Made by a program: the position numbers and the translations under genes. Below the pieces are notes generated by a model. That model was not told the origin of the DNA, ran no database searches, and saw only the letters and a program-made list of their open reading frames with translations. Source: Microbacterium sp. H1-D42 (GTDB lineage Bacteria; Actinomycetota; Actinomycetes; Actinomycetales; Microbacteriaceae). From it: a stretch of DNA of 64,000 bases. Location: positions 1,860,001 through 1,924,000 of the forward strand of contig NZ_CP093342.1 of the NCBI RefSeq assembly GCF_022637555.1. The letters are read 5' to 3'. This document shows, piece by piece, positions 9,269-17,600 of the stretch (positions are counted from its first letter, which is position 1; each line of letters starts with the position of its first letter).

Positions 9269-9559
9269 CTATGAGGCGCGAGGCGGAGTGTCCTGGTCGG
9301 CAGGACGCTCCGCAGGCGGTGCAGTGGAGGCCGCAGGCGAAGGTGCGGGAGCAGCCGTGGTGCCGGTCGACGCGGCGTCAGCGCCGTCGGTCGTGGCAGT
9401 GTCGGCGTTCTCGTCCTTCATGGCCTTCATCTCGCCCTTGAACACGCGAGCGGACTGGCCCATGCTCTTCGCCAGTGCCGGCAGCTTCGCCGCACCGAAA
9501 AGAAGCAGAATGATGATCAGGATGATCCACAGGTGTGGTCCTGCGAAAAGATTGCCCAT
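9269..9559 (-). CDS. tatA: Sec-independent protein translocase TatA
   Basis: This 96-residue protein is the pore-forming subunit of the twin-arginine translocase. It has a short N-terminus, one membrane helix (about residues 9-25, WIILIIILLLFGAAKLP) with the conserved FG before the hinge, an amphipathic helix LPALAKSMGQSARVFKGEM, and an acidic, alanine-, threonine- and proline-rich tail. GGAGG lies about 7 bases upstream of the ATG. It follows pafC by 31 bases and precedes tatC by 3. The single membrane helix and conserved phenylalanine-glycine fit TatA rather than TatB. Confidence 0.95.
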   Translation of the reverse strand: MGNLFAGPHLWIILIIILLLFGAAKLPALAKSMGQSARVFKGEMKAMKDENADTATTDGADAASTGTTAAPAPSPAASTAPPAERPADQDTPPRAS

Positions 9560-9590
9560 GGAGGTCTCCTCTAACTGGGTCAGGGTTGGT

Positions 9591-10583
9591 TCAGTCTACC
9601 CGTGCGGAACGCCTGCCGGGTACGTCGTAGAGGGCAAGTCCAGCCGACGCCCAGTCTCGCGTCGCGACGCGCGCGACCGACGGATCCAGCACCTCCATCA
9701 GGCCGCCGAATCTGCCCGCGATCCGCTTGATTCCGCGGGGGTCCGCCATATGGAATCGGAGCGTGACCAGGTCACTCTCCCGATCGATCTGCTCGTGCGA
9801 GAACGCACCGAGCAGCGGGACCAGGCGATCCGGTAACCGAACCGTTACGTGTCCGGATCCGCCGTCCTCCCCGAACGTCGCGGGAACCGCGGCATCGGCG
9901 TGCGTGATCGCGATGTCGGTCAGCTGCGGGTCGCTCACTCGGTCGAGGTGGAACGTGCGCATCGCCTTGCGCAGATGGCACCAGCCCTGCAGGTACCACT
10001 GGCCGTTGGTGAGCAGGATCTGCATCGGGTCGACCGTGCGAATGGTGACCGCAGCATCAGGCGCCTGATAGCTGAATGACACCGCCACACCCTCGTGCAG
10101 CGCACGCGAGATGACATCCTGCACTTCGCTGACGGCCACGGGCGCGACGATCAGATCGGGCGGCGCACCCGCCGAGCCGCGAGACAGCTTCGCCATGAGC
10201 CCAGTGACGAGGCCGGAGTCCGCGACTGCCGGCACCGATGCCACCATCTGCAGCCCGGCCAGCAGCGCAGCGGCCTCTCGCGCGGTGAATCGCGGGACGC
10301 GGCGCAGCGCGACATCGTTCGTGATCTCGATCACGCCGTGGTCATCGAGCAGATCCCAGTCGATGTCGAACATCTCCTGCGGCAGCTGCCAGTACCCCGA
10401 GTCACCCGGCAGACCGATCACCGTGAGCTTCTCGACCATGGTGCGCATCTCGCCAGGGGTGACGCCGAACTCCACCGCGGCCTCGTCGAGGGTGACCTGA
10501 CCGCGCTCGAGCAGATACGGAACGAGTGTCAGATAGAGCCGCACCCGGTCAGCCGCCAGCAGCGGCGCGCGCGACGACGTCAT
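9591..10583 (-). CDS. pafC: WYL-domain transcriptional regulator PafC
   Basis: This 330-residue protein has an N-terminal winged helix-turn-helix (about residues 14-60, containing RGQVTLDEAAVEFGVTPGEM) and a WYL domain in the second half (about 140-240), followed by a WCX-type C-terminal extension. Mycobacterial PafB and PafC form a heterodimer that activates LexA/RecA-independent DNA-damage genes; the WYL domain is thought to sense single-stranded nucleic acid. The gene overlaps pafB by 4 bases, so equimolar production is likely. The names recall the proteasome accessory factor locus, but no proteasome gene is present nearby. Confidence 0.92.
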   Translation of the reverse strand: MTSSRAPLLAADRVRLYLTLVPYLLERGQVTLDEAAVEFGVTPGEMRTMVEKLTVIGLPGDSGYWQLPQEMFDIDWDLLDDHGVIEITNDVALRRVPRFTAREAAALLAGLQMVASVPAVADSGLVTGLMAKLSRGSAGAPPDLIVAPVAVSEVQDVISRALHEGVAVSFSYQAPDAAVTIRTVDPMQILLTNGQWYLQGWCHLRKAMRTFHLDRVSDPQLTDIAITHADAAVPATFGEDGGSGHVTVRLPDRLVPLLGAFSHEQIDRESDLVTLRFHMADPRGIKRIAGRFGGLMEVLDPSVARVATRDWASAGLALYDVPGRRSARVD

Positions 10584-11569
10584 GATTCACTCCCGTCATG
10601 CACGCGGATGATCGCCTGCAGACGAACGATGACAGCATCCCGCAGCGCTTCCGGCTCCACCACGCGCACCTCCGGTCCGTACGCAGCGAGCTCATCGGCG
10701 AAGACGTGGCGATCGACGTATGCCACGCGGATGCCCTGGGCGGCCGGTGTCGAGCGGCGACCGAGGCGCAGCGCGGCCTCGGTGCCTGGTGTCACCTCGA
10801 GCAGGGCACTCTGCGATTCCGCCACCGCCACGAGCCCTGCCAGCGCACGGTCGGTCGCGCCCTCGCGCAGCGCAGGAGCGAACGTCTGCCCGCTCACCTT
10901 GACGTCGCTGACGATGCGGCTGAGCAGGAACGTGCGGTCGCCGTCGGCGTCGACGTCGACGCCGAACAGGTGCCAGCGCGCTTCGTACTCGACGAGCGCG
11001 AGCGGCCGGATGCGACGCCGGGTCGGGGTGTCCTCCCCCGGCTTGAGGTATTCGAAGACGACCACGCGGCTGCGTTCGATGCCCTCCTGCAGCTTCGGGA
11101 AGGCGGCGTCCCGCGCAGTGATCCGCGGCGCGAAGCCGATGATCGGCTCATCGCCGTCGATGCCGAGCGCGCGGATCTTGCGAACACCGGACTGCGCATC
11201 GCCCGAGACCGACTCGGTGCTCCAGACGCTGCCGGCCAGGCGCAGCACCGCCAGTTCTGCCGGCGTGAACTCGATGTCGGCCGGCAGATCGTACTCCGCC
11301 TGTGGGATGCGGTAGCGGGCCTCGCGCAGATCCTGCGGGTCGGTGGGGTCTCCGATCGTCTCGATCGGCATGCCCAGTGCGCGCAGGTCGTCCTTGTCGC
11401 GCTCGAACATCTTCTCCAGCGAGTCGGGCTTCGCACCCGCGTCAGCGCGCTGACGGTAGCCGGAGACGTTGTCGAGGATCTGCTGCTTGGTCAGGCCGAT
11501 CTCCGTGGCCATCAGCGCCACGACGAGATTCGTCAGGCGCTCCTCCGCGGGGATCGTCGTCGGGGTCAT
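10580..11569 (-). CDS. pafB: WYL-domain transcriptional regulator PafB
   Basis: This 329-residue paralogue of the downstream gene has an N-terminal helix-turn-helix (ERLTNLVVALMATEIGLTKQ, about residues 10-29) and a WYL domain around residues 150-240 that includes RRIRPLALVEYEARWHLFGV. It is expected to pair with PafC to activate DNA-damage response promoters. It overlaps both neighbours by 4 bases, the FKBP-type lipoprotein gene upstream and pafC downstream. Choice of this ATG is supported by the overlap and by the conserved start of the HTH domain. Confidence 0.92.
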   Translation of the reverse strand: MTPTTIPAEERLTNLVVALMATEIGLTKQQILDNVSGYRQRADAGAKPDSLEKMFERDKDDLRALGMPIETIGDPTDPQDLREARYRIPQAEYDLPADIEFTPAELAVLRLAGSVWSTESVSGDAQSGVRKIRALGIDGDEPIIGFAPRITARDAAFPKLQEGIERSRVVVFEYLKPGEDTPTRRRIRPLALVEYEARWHLFGVDVDADGDRTFLLSRIVSDVKVSGQTFAPALREGATDRALAGLVAVAESQSALLEVTPGTEAALRLGRRSTPAAQGIRVAYVDRHVFADELAAYGPEVRVVEPEALRDAVIVRLQAIIRVHDGSES

Positions 11570-12474
11570 CCCTGCGTCAGCTCCTCCGGAATGACGCCGA
11601 GGATGTCGACGACGTACACGGTTGCCGCGCCGGCCTCGCCAGGGACGACGACCATGACCTGCGAGCCGATCGTCGCCTTCGAGAGCGCCTTGGTGACGTC
11701 CTCTGGCAGCGATTCAGTGCTCAGCGAGACGGCACCGTCCCACGAGGTGCCGGTCACCGAGCGTCCTGCCCAGTCGACGGCGGTGTAGTTGAACATGGGC
11801 GCGCCGTCGCCGACCTTCTCACCCTCGCCCGCGATGAGCGTCTCGGTGATGGTGCTCTTCGGTGCGGCGCTGTCCGGCACGATGATGCCGGGGCGGCCGT
11901 CGGGGGCGCGCACGACCGAGGGAAGGTTGCGGGTGGTGTTGAAGACGTCGTTGCCCTCTGCCTTCGGCAGCAGGGTGTAGCGGATGTCGTAGACGGCGAC
12001 CATGCTGTCGTCGGCACCGAGACCGACCTGTTCGGCCATGCCCTCGGGAAGGTCGCCCGACGGGATGGCCACGACGATGCGGCTGCCCTCGGTGGCGCAC
12101 TTGAGAGCTTCGTCGACACCGGGCAGCTCGGTCGTCGCCGACTGCGGGCTCCATAGGCTGACGGCTGAGTGGATGGGTTCACCGGTGTCGCCGTTGACAA
12201 GCACGCGCGTCATGATCGCGTTCTGCGTCTCAGTGGTGATCGGCGCGCCGTCGCCGACGATGAGGTCGGCGTACTTCACCTCGGATGCCCGCACCGGCAG
12301 TTCAATCGACACGTCCGGCGTGCCGAACGCGCCCGACACATCGACGGACGCGGCGAGCCCTTCGGAGCTGGAGCGATCGCAGCTGGCACCGTCGAAGCTC
12401 GGCGCAGCCGAGCAGCCGGTCAGAGCGAGAGCGGAGAGGGCGAGGGCCGAGAGAGCAGCGGTCGATTTACGCAC
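11566..12474 (-). CDS. FKBP-type peptidyl-prolyl isomerase-like lipoprotein
   Basis: This 302-residue protein has a lipoprotein signal peptide: a basic start, a hydrophobic leucine/alanine stretch and the lipobox LTGC with the lipidated cysteine at about residue 20. The C-terminal part (about 205-300) resembles an FKBP domain: FNYTAVDWAGRSV, a GTSWDG turn and a final strand VYVVDILGV. An earlier FKBP-like segment (about 75-180) suggests two degenerate repeats. The start is the GTG preceding RKSTAAL; the longer frame upstream only shadows trmI. It lies 10 bases after trmI and overlaps pafB by 4. An extracytoplasmic folding role is inferred. It should be a substrate of the Lnt encoded at the end of the same operon. 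Confidence 0.8.
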   Translation of the reverse strand: MRKSTAALSALALSALALTGCSAAPSFDGASCDRSSSEGLAASVDVSGAFGTPDVSIELPVRASEVKYADLIVGDGAPITTETQNAIMTRVLVNGDTGEPIHSAVSLWSPQSATTELPGVDEALKCATEGSRIVVAIPSGDLPEGMAEQVGLGADDSMVAVYDIRYTLLPKAEGNDVFNTTRNLPSVVRAPDGRPGIIVPDSAAPKSTITETLIAGEGEKVGDGAPMFNYTAVDWAGRSVTGTSWDGAVSLSTESLPEDVTKALSKATIGSQVMVVVPGEAGAATVYVVDILGVIPEELTQG

Positions 12475-12484
12475 GCGCCCCAGT

Positions 12485-13495
12485 CTATTCCGAAGAGGAG
12501 GGTGCCTCGCGCGACTCGGCGGCGGTGCGCGCGCCCGCAGCCGCTTTCTGCGCCTCACGAACGCGCTTGCGCAGGTTCTTGTCGGTGATCTGGCGATCGC
12601 CGACGGCCCCTGGCGTCCACAGCTCGACGTCCTCATCGCCGTAGCTCGATTTGGATGCCCGGCGCTTGACCTCGGGCGGCACCGCGCCAGGCGCGAGCCG
12701 ACGAGCGGTCAGCAGGAACCCGGTGTGTGCGACCATGCGGTGATCAGGCCGCACCGACAGGCCCTCGACATGCCAGCCGCGCACCATGGTCTCGGATGCA
12801 TCCGGCTCGGTGAACAGTCCGGTGCCGCGGATGTACTCCGCAACGCGCGAGAGCTGCGTCGCTGTGGCGATGTAGCAGATGACGACGCCGCCGGGCGTGA
12901 GCGCCTCGGCGACAGCATCCATGCACTCCCACGGGGCGAGCATGTCGAGCACGACGCGATCGACCGTCGCGGGCTCGAACTGCACCGCGAGCTCCTCGGC
13001 GAGGTCGCCGACGACCACGTCCCAGGTGTCGGGGATCTCGCCGAAGAAGGTCTCGACGTTCGCCTTCGCGACCTCGGCGAAGTCCTCGCGGCGCTCGAAC
13101 GAGGTCAGGGCGCCGTCCGGTCCGATCGCACGCAGCAGGGCGAGCGACAGTGCGCCGGACCCGACGCCGGCCTCTACGACCACGGCACCGGGGAAGATGT
13201 CTGCATGCATGACGATCTGCGCCGAGTCCTTCGGGTACACGATCGCCGCTCCCCGCGGCATCGACAGTGCGAAGTCGCGCAGCAGCGGGCGCAGCGCCAG
13301 GTAGTCGTGGCCGGAGCTGTTGGTGACGACCGAGCCGTCCGGCTGACCGATCAGGTCGCGGTGGAACAGCACGCCGTGGTGCGTATGCAGTTCGCCGTCG
13401 GAGCGGAGCGTGATCGTGTGCATCCGCGCCTTGGGCCCGGTCAGTTGCACCCGGTCGCCCTCGCGGAACGGGCCGCTGGGTCGCGTCGCGGTCAT
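12485..13495 (-). CDS. trmI: tRNA (adenine-58-N1)-methyltransferase TrmI
   Basis: This 336-residue enzyme methylates adenosine 58 in the T-loop of tRNAs using S-adenosylmethionine. An N-terminal beta domain (about residues 1-95) precedes the Rossmann methyltransferase fold, with the SAM motif EAGVGSGALSLALLRA near 110 and the catalytic aspartate in VVLDMLAPWE near 180. The family's tetramerisation and tRNA-binding region follows. The C-terminus carries an extra basic, serine-rich tail. It overlaps the HAD gene by 4 bases (ATGA) and is followed 10 bases later by the FKBP lipoprotein gene. In mycobacteria trmI lies next to the Pup-proteasome genes, which are not found here. Confidence 0.94.
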   Translation of the reverse strand: MTATRPSGPFREGDRVQLTGPKARMHTITLRSDGELHTHHGVLFHRDLIGQPDGSVVTNSSGHDYLALRPLLRDFALSMPRGAAIVYPKDSAQIVMHADIFPGAVVVEAGVGSGALSLALLRAIGPDGALTSFERREDFAEVAKANVETFFGEIPDTWDVVVGDLAEELAVQFEPATVDRVVLDMLAPWECMDAVAEALTPGGVVICYIATATQLSRVAEYIRGTGLFTEPDASETMVRGWHVEGLSVRPDHRMVAHTGFLLTARRLAPGAVPPEVKRRASKSSYGDEDVELWTPGAVGDRQITDKNLRKRVREAQKAAAGARTAAESREAPSSSE

Positions 13496-14196
13496 CGGGT
13501 CGCCTCCGTCGCGAAACGGTCGCGCAGGTCGACGAGGTCGGCTGCCGTGCGGCCGTCGAGCGTCGGCCAGAGCTCGTGTGCGCCGAGATCGTCGAGAGAG
13601 ACGATGTGCGCAACGCCGAGCGTGGTGGCGCCGGATGCCAGTCCAGAGGCCAGGCCGGTGGGCGAGTCCTCGATGACGACCGCGTCGGCGATGTCGATGC
13701 CGAGCAGATCTGCGGCGCGCAGGTACGGGTCAGGGTGGGGTTTGGGGTTCTCGACGTCGTCGCCGGCGACGATGACGTCGAACGCGGGGAAGTCGATCAG
13801 ATCGACGACGCTCAGCGCCATCCGCCGCAGCGACATGGTCACCAATGCGGTGGGGATGCCCTGGGCGCGAAGGTCGGCGAGCAGCTCGCGGGCGCCGGGG
13901 CGGAACGGCACGCCCTCGGTGCGCAGGCGATCGGCGACCCGATCGGTCAGCAGCTGCACGATGGCATCCGGCTCCATGTCCACACCGGCACGGCGCAGGG
14001 TGTTGGCACTGTCGATCAGGGCGTTGCCGACGAGTTGCAGGGCGTCCTCGTGCGTCCACGTGCCGCCGTACGACTCGACGAGTTCCGTTTCGATGGCGAT
14101 CCAGTACGGCTCGGTGTCGACAAGGGTGCCATCCATGTCCCACAGGACTGCGCTGGGCTTGTTGGCGGTGTAGGGCTGATTGCTCACTGAACCCAT
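13492..14196 (-). CDS. HAD family hydrolase (beta-phosphoglucomutase-like subfamily)
   Basis: This 234-residue protein has all HAD motifs: the nucleophile aspartate in LWDMDGTLVDTE near residue 20, the motif II serine in VTMSLRR, the motif III lysine around NPKPHPDPY and motif IV acids in VVIEDSPTG. The cap domain between motifs I and II fits the phosphoglycolate phosphatase/beta-phosphoglucomutase group. The ATG at MGSVSNQ was chosen over a GTG 11 codons upstream because that extension would run into the divergent PAC2 promoter; a GTG three codons inside is also possible. It is the first gene of the nine-gene operon. The substrate cannot be predicted. Confidence 0.85.
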   Translation of the reverse strand: MGSVSNQPYTANKPSAVLWDMDGTLVDTEPYWIAIETELVESYGGTWTHEDALQLVGNALIDSANTLRRAGVDMEPDAIVQLLTDRVADRLRTEGVPFRPGARELLADLRAQGIPTALVTMSLRRMALSVVDLIDFPAFDVIVAGDDVENPKPHPDPYLRAADLLGIDIADAVVIEDSPTGLASGLASGATTLGVAHIVSLDDLGAHELWPTLDGRTAADLVDLRDRFATEATR

Positions 14197-14273
14197 GCTA
14201 GCCGTGTCCCCGCCCTGTGCAGACGGCACCCGACTACCCTGGAGGGATACGTTCGGCCGACCGGAAGGAGCCC

Positions 14274-15116
14274 ATGGACGTCCTCGGCTCTCGCATCATC
14301 ATCGCCGCGTTCGACGGCTGGAACGACGCGGGTGAGGCTGCCAGTGGCGCAATCGCCGCACTGCGCGAGTCCACCGAGTACGAGCGGGTGCACTCGGCCG
14401 ACCCCGAGCTGTATTTCGACTATCAGTACACGCGCCCCTCGACGCGGATGGATGCCAGTGGGCGTCGCGAGCTGAACTGGCCGGAAGCTGCACTCTGGCG
14501 TCCGACGACTCCGAGCGATGGCCCTGAGCTCTGGCTGCTCACCGGATCAGAGCCGGCAAGGGCGTGGCAGGCGTTCGTCAGTGAGTTCATCGACGTCGCG
14601 CTGCGCGACGACGTGACGGGTCTCGTCACGCTCGGCGCCATGCTCTCAGACGTGCCCCACACCCGGCCGATCTCGGTGTTCGCGTCCAGCCAGGACGACC
14701 GCGTGCGCGACGCGCATGGTCTGGACAAGTCGAGCTACGAGGGGCCGGTCGGCATCCTCAGTGTGTTCGAGCACTTCGCCGCCGCAGCAGACATCCCTGC
14801 CGCGAGCCTGTGGGCCAGTGTTCCGCACTACGTCGCTTCGGCCGCCCCGTCACCCAAGGCGACGCTGGCGCTGCTGGACCGCCTGGAAGAGCTGACCGGT
14901 GTGGGGTCGCCCCGCGAGCACCTGCGCACTGAGGCGGCCGCGTGGGAGGCGTCCATCGATGCCGCGGCCGCCGAGGACGACGACATGGCCGAGTACATCC
15001 ATCAGCTCGAGCAGACCCGCGACACGTGGGATTCGCCGGACGCCTCTGGGGATGCCATCGCGCAGGCCTTCGAGCGGTATCTGCGTCGCCGCGGCGAGGG
15101 GCCGGACAAGCGCTGA
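14274..15116 (+). CDS. PAC2 (proteasome assembly chaperone) family protein
   Basis: This 280-residue protein begins MDVLGSRIIIAAFDGWNDAG, the typical start of the actinobacterial PAC2 family (mycobacterial Rv2125-like). The start is supported by GGAAGGAG 4-6 bases upstream; the in-frame GTG 19 codons earlier has no such site. The family folds like a phosphorylase-type alpha/beta protein and is named for eukaryotic proteasome chaperones, but its bacterial role is not settled. It is divergent from the HAD-trmI-paf operon and stands alone, ending at a hairpin. No proteasome gene is seen nearby, so the family name should not be read as a function here. Confidence 0.85.
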   Translation: MDVLGSRIIIAAFDGWNDAGEAASGAIAALRESTEYERVHSADPELYFDYQYTRPSTRMDASGRRELNWPEAALWRPTTPSDGPELWLLTGSEPARAWQAFVSEFIDVALRDDVTGLVTLGAMLSDVPHTRPISVFASSQDDRVRDAHGLDKSSYEGPVGILSVFEHFAAAADIPAASLWASVPHYVASAAPSPKATLALLDRLEELTGVGSPREHLRTEAAAWEASIDAAAAEDDDMAEYIHQLEQTRDTWDSPDASGDAIAQAFERYLRRRGEGPDKR

Positions 15117-15117
15117 G

Positions 15118-15137
15118 GCCGCACCCGCAGGTGCGGC
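15118..15137. terminator. intrinsic terminator between convergent genes
   Basis: A perfect 8-bp inverted repeat, GCCGCACC and GGTGCGGC around a CGCA loop, starts 2 bases after the PAC2 gene stop and lies 11 bases from the uppP stop. There is no clear T-tract. Confidence 0.65.
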
Positions 15138-15147
15138 GCCGAGTTCG

Positions 15148-15978
15148 TCAGAGCGCCGGGATGACACCCATCGACAGCAGCACGATGAGGGCGATGCCCA
15201 GCAGCACGCGGTAGATCACGAACGGCAGGAAGCTGCGCTTCGAGATCCAGCTCATGAAGAACGCGATCACGCCGAGTGCGACGACGAAGGCGATGCCGGT
15301 GGCAGCGAACGTCTCCCCCAGCCCGAAGTGCTGGTTCGGGTCGTCCCAGTGCTTGAACAGCTGGTAGAAGCCGCTGCCGAACACGGCCGGAATGGCGAGC
15401 AGGAACGCGTAGCGAGCGGCGGCCGCGCGCTCGTATCCGAGGAACAGCCCCATCGTGATGGTGCCGCCGGAGCGGGAGACGCCGGGGACGAGGGCGAGTG
15501 CCTGCGCGAACCCGAAGGCGACGCCGTGCGGGTAGGTCAGCTGGTCGAGCTTGCGCTTCTTGGCGCCGACGTAGTCTGCGATGCCGAGCAGCACGCCGAA
15601 GGCGATGAGCATGATCGCGGCGATCCAGAGGGAGCGCAGCACGGTCTCGATCTGATCCTGGAAGAGCAGGCCGAGCACGACGATCGGGATGCTGCCGATG
15701 ATGATCAGCCAGCCCATCCTGGCATCAGGATCGTTGCGGGGAACTCGCCCGGCGAGCGACCGGAACCACTGCCCGATGATGCGCACGATGTCGCGCCAGA
15801 AGAAGACCACCACGGCGGCCTCGGTGCCGATCTGCGTGATGGCGGTGAACGCGGCGCCCGGATCCTCGCCGGAGGGCAGGAACGTGCCCACGATGCGCAG
15901 GTGCGCGCTGGACGAGATGGGCAGGAACTCGGTGAGTCCCTGCACGATACCGAGAATGAGCGCTTCAAGCAGGTTCAT
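15148..15978 (-). CDS. uppP: undecaprenyl-diphosphate phosphatase
   Basis: This 276-residue integral membrane enzyme (BacA family) dephosphorylates undecaprenyl diphosphate to recycle the lipid carrier for peptidoglycan. The N-terminus contains [18 protein letters not shown], carrying the catalytic [10 protein letters not shown] motif near residues 17-26. The second conserved motif, PGVSRSGGT, is near 160. About seven to eight membrane helices are visible. The start at [10 protein letters not shown] is the family start; a 30-codon upstream extension would overlap the M20 peptidase stop region. It is 43 bases downstream of the peptidase and probably transcribed with it. Confidence 0.95.
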   Translation of the reverse strand: MNLLEALILGIVQGLTEFLPISSSAHLRIVGTFLPSGEDPGAAFTAITQIGTEAAVVVFFWRDIVRIIGQWFRSLAGRVPRNDPDARMGWLIIIGSIPIVVLGLLFQDQIETVLRSLWIAAIMLIAFGVLLGIADYVGAKKRKLDQLTYPHGVAFGFAQALALVPGVSRSGGTITMGLFLGYERAAAARYAFLLAIPAVFGSGFYQLFKHWDDPNQHFGLGETFAATGIAFVVALGVIAFFMSWISKRSFLPFVIYRVLLGIALIVLLSMGVIPAL

Positions 15979-16021
15979 GCGGTGCTTTCGGGGGGTGGCG
16001 TGGAAGTGCGTCGGATGCTGA

Positions 16022-17317
16022 TCAGCAGACGCGCAGCAGATCGGCCAGCACACGCTGACCGAAGACAAGCGATTCTACGGGTACGCGCTCGTCGACGCCG
16101 TGAAACATCCCGGTGAAGTCGAGGTCGGCCGGCAGCTGCAGCGGGGCGAACCCGTAGCCGGTGATTCCGATGGCTGCGAGAGCCTTGTTGTCCGTTCCGG
16201 CACCGAGCAGGTACGGGATCACCGGCACGCCGGGGTCGTGGCGGCGGAGGGCGGCGACCATGTGGTCGACGAGGTCACCCTCGAACGGCGTCTCCATGCC
16301 GATGTCGCGCACGACAGTCTGGATCTCGATGTCGTCGCCGACGATGCGCTGCAGCTCGGCGAGCACGTCGTCCTCGGTCCCGGGGATCACGCGCACGTCG
16401 ATGAGCGCCTCAGCCGTCTCGGGGATGACGTTGTGCTTGTACCCGGCGGTCAGCGCCGTCGGGTTGGCCGTGGTGCGGAACGTCGACCGCAGGAACGCCT
16501 CGGCTGGTCCCGCCGCAGCGGCCAGCGCATCAGGATCGTCGACGGGACGCCCGCTGAGGTCGCTGAGCCCCTGCAGCAGCGCCTGGGTGGTCGCGGTGAG
16601 TCGGATCGGCCAGCGGGTGCGGCCGATGGCAGCGACGGCCTCGGAGAGCCGCGTGACGGCGTTGTCCTCGTGGTACCGGCTGCCATGACCCGCTCGGCCC
16701 TTGGCGACCAGGCGCAGCCACATCAGCGCCTTCTCGCCGACCTGCAGAAGGTAGGCGCGGTGATCGTCGACAGTGATCGAGTAGCCGCCGACCTCGCTGA
16801 TCGCCTCGGTCGCGCCGGCGAACCACTCGGGCTTGTCCCGCACGACGAGTGCAGAGCCCTCGACCCCGCCGTTCTCCTCATCGGCGAAGAAGACCAGAAT
16901 CAGGTCGCGATCGGGCTGCTCCCCCGCCCGCAGCAGGTCCGCGACGGCGGTGAGGATCATGGCATCCATGTTCTTCATGTCGACCGCACCGCGGCCCCAC
17001 AGCATCCCATCTCGGATGACGCCCTCGAACGGATCGACGCTCCAGTCCTCGGCCATGGCCGGGACGACGTCGAGGTGGCCGTGCACGACCAGCGCCGGCC
17101 GATCGGGATTGCGGCCTGGTACCCGCGCCATGACATTGGTGCGGCGCGGGATCGGCTCGTAGTACTCGGGTTCGAGCCCGAGGCTCTTCAGGTACGCGCC
17201 GACATACTCAGCGGCCTCGCGCTCGCCGCTGGCCTTCCCTCCCCCGAAGTTGGAGGTGTCGATGCGGATCAGGTCGCGCGCGATCTGCGCGACCTCGGGA
17301 AGGGACGACTCGGACAT
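16022..17317 (-). CDS. M20 family metallopeptidase
   Basis: This 431-residue protein is a zinc-dependent exopeptidase or deacylase of the M20/M25/M40 family. The first metal site appears in [11 protein letters not shown] (about residues 77-87) and the bridging aspartate in [11 protein letters not shown] (about 113-123). The catalytic glutamates are in FADEENGG near 150, and the final metal-binding region is near the C-terminal [10 protein letters not shown]. The insertion between the two halves of the catalytic domain is the usual dimerisation domain. It has no signal peptide. The substrate could be dipeptides or N-acyl amino acids and cannot be decided from the sequence. It is divergent from tRNA-Leu. 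Confidence 0.9.
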   Translation of the reverse strand: MSESSLPEVAQIARDLIRIDTSNFGGGKASGEREAAEYVGAYLKSLGLEPEYYEPIPRRTNVMARVPGRNPDRPALVVHGHLDVVPAMAEDWSVDPFEGVIRDGMLWGRGAVDMKNMDAMILTAVADLLRAGEQPDRDLILVFFADEENGGVEGSALVVRDKPEWFAGATEAISEVGGYSITVDDHRAYLLQVGEKALMWLRLVAKGRAGHGSRYHEDNAVTRLSEAVAAIGRTRWPIRLTATTQALLQGLSDLSGRPVDDPDALAAAAGPAEAFLRSTFRTTANPTALTAGYKHNVIPETAEALIDVRVIPGTEDDVLAELQRIVGDDIEIQTVVRDIGMETPFEGDLVDHMVAALRRHDPGVPVIPYLLGAGTDNKALAAIGITGYGFAPLQLPADLDFTGMFHGVDERVPVESLVFGQRVLADLLRVC

Positions 17318-17427
17318 GCCTCCAGGCTATCGAAGCCCGCAGGGCGCGCCCGGGCGTCATCACGGTTCGGAGGCCTCTGGAAAACCTGGTAATGTTTCTC
17401 TTCGGTCGGCAACGACCTTCACCACCT

Positions 17428-17510
17428 GCGCGGGTGGCGGAATGGTAGACGCGCTGCGTTGAGGTCGCAGTGCCCGCAAGGGCGTGGGGGTTCAAGTCCC
17501 CCTCCGCGCA
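17428..17510 (+). tRNA. tRNA-Leu (anticodon GAG)
   Basis: The cloverleaf folds well. The acceptor stem GCGCGGG pairs with TCCGCGC (one G-U), and the anticodon stem CTGCG/CGCAG frames the loop TTGAGGT. The long variable arm is typical of a class II tRNA, and the T-arm is GGGGG-TTCAAGT-CCCCC. The anticodon is at 17461-17463 and the discriminator base is A. CCA is not encoded. A terminator hairpin follows 7 bases later. TAATGT near 17390 may be the -10 box. Confidence 0.97.
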
Positions 17511-17516
17511 CGGACA

Positions 17517-17541
17517 GGCCCCGGATCTGAGATCCGGGGCC
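17517..17541 (+). terminator. intrinsic terminator of tRNA-Leu
   Basis: A perfect inverted repeat of about 11 bp (GGCCCCGGATC with its complement around TGA) lies just after the tRNA and is followed by TTCTTCGTGT. The same downstream tail follows the tRNA-His terminator. Confidence 0.9.
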
Positions 17542-17600
17542 TTCTTCGTGTCCGCCGACCGCCCGACTCTCGGGGCCCGAAGCTCCCCCGAGTGCCGGAG

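Noticed and set aside
12002..14173. A 723-codon open frame opposite FKBP, trmI and the HAD gene
   Set aside because: It runs across three well-supported genes on the other strand and has a low-complexity composition.
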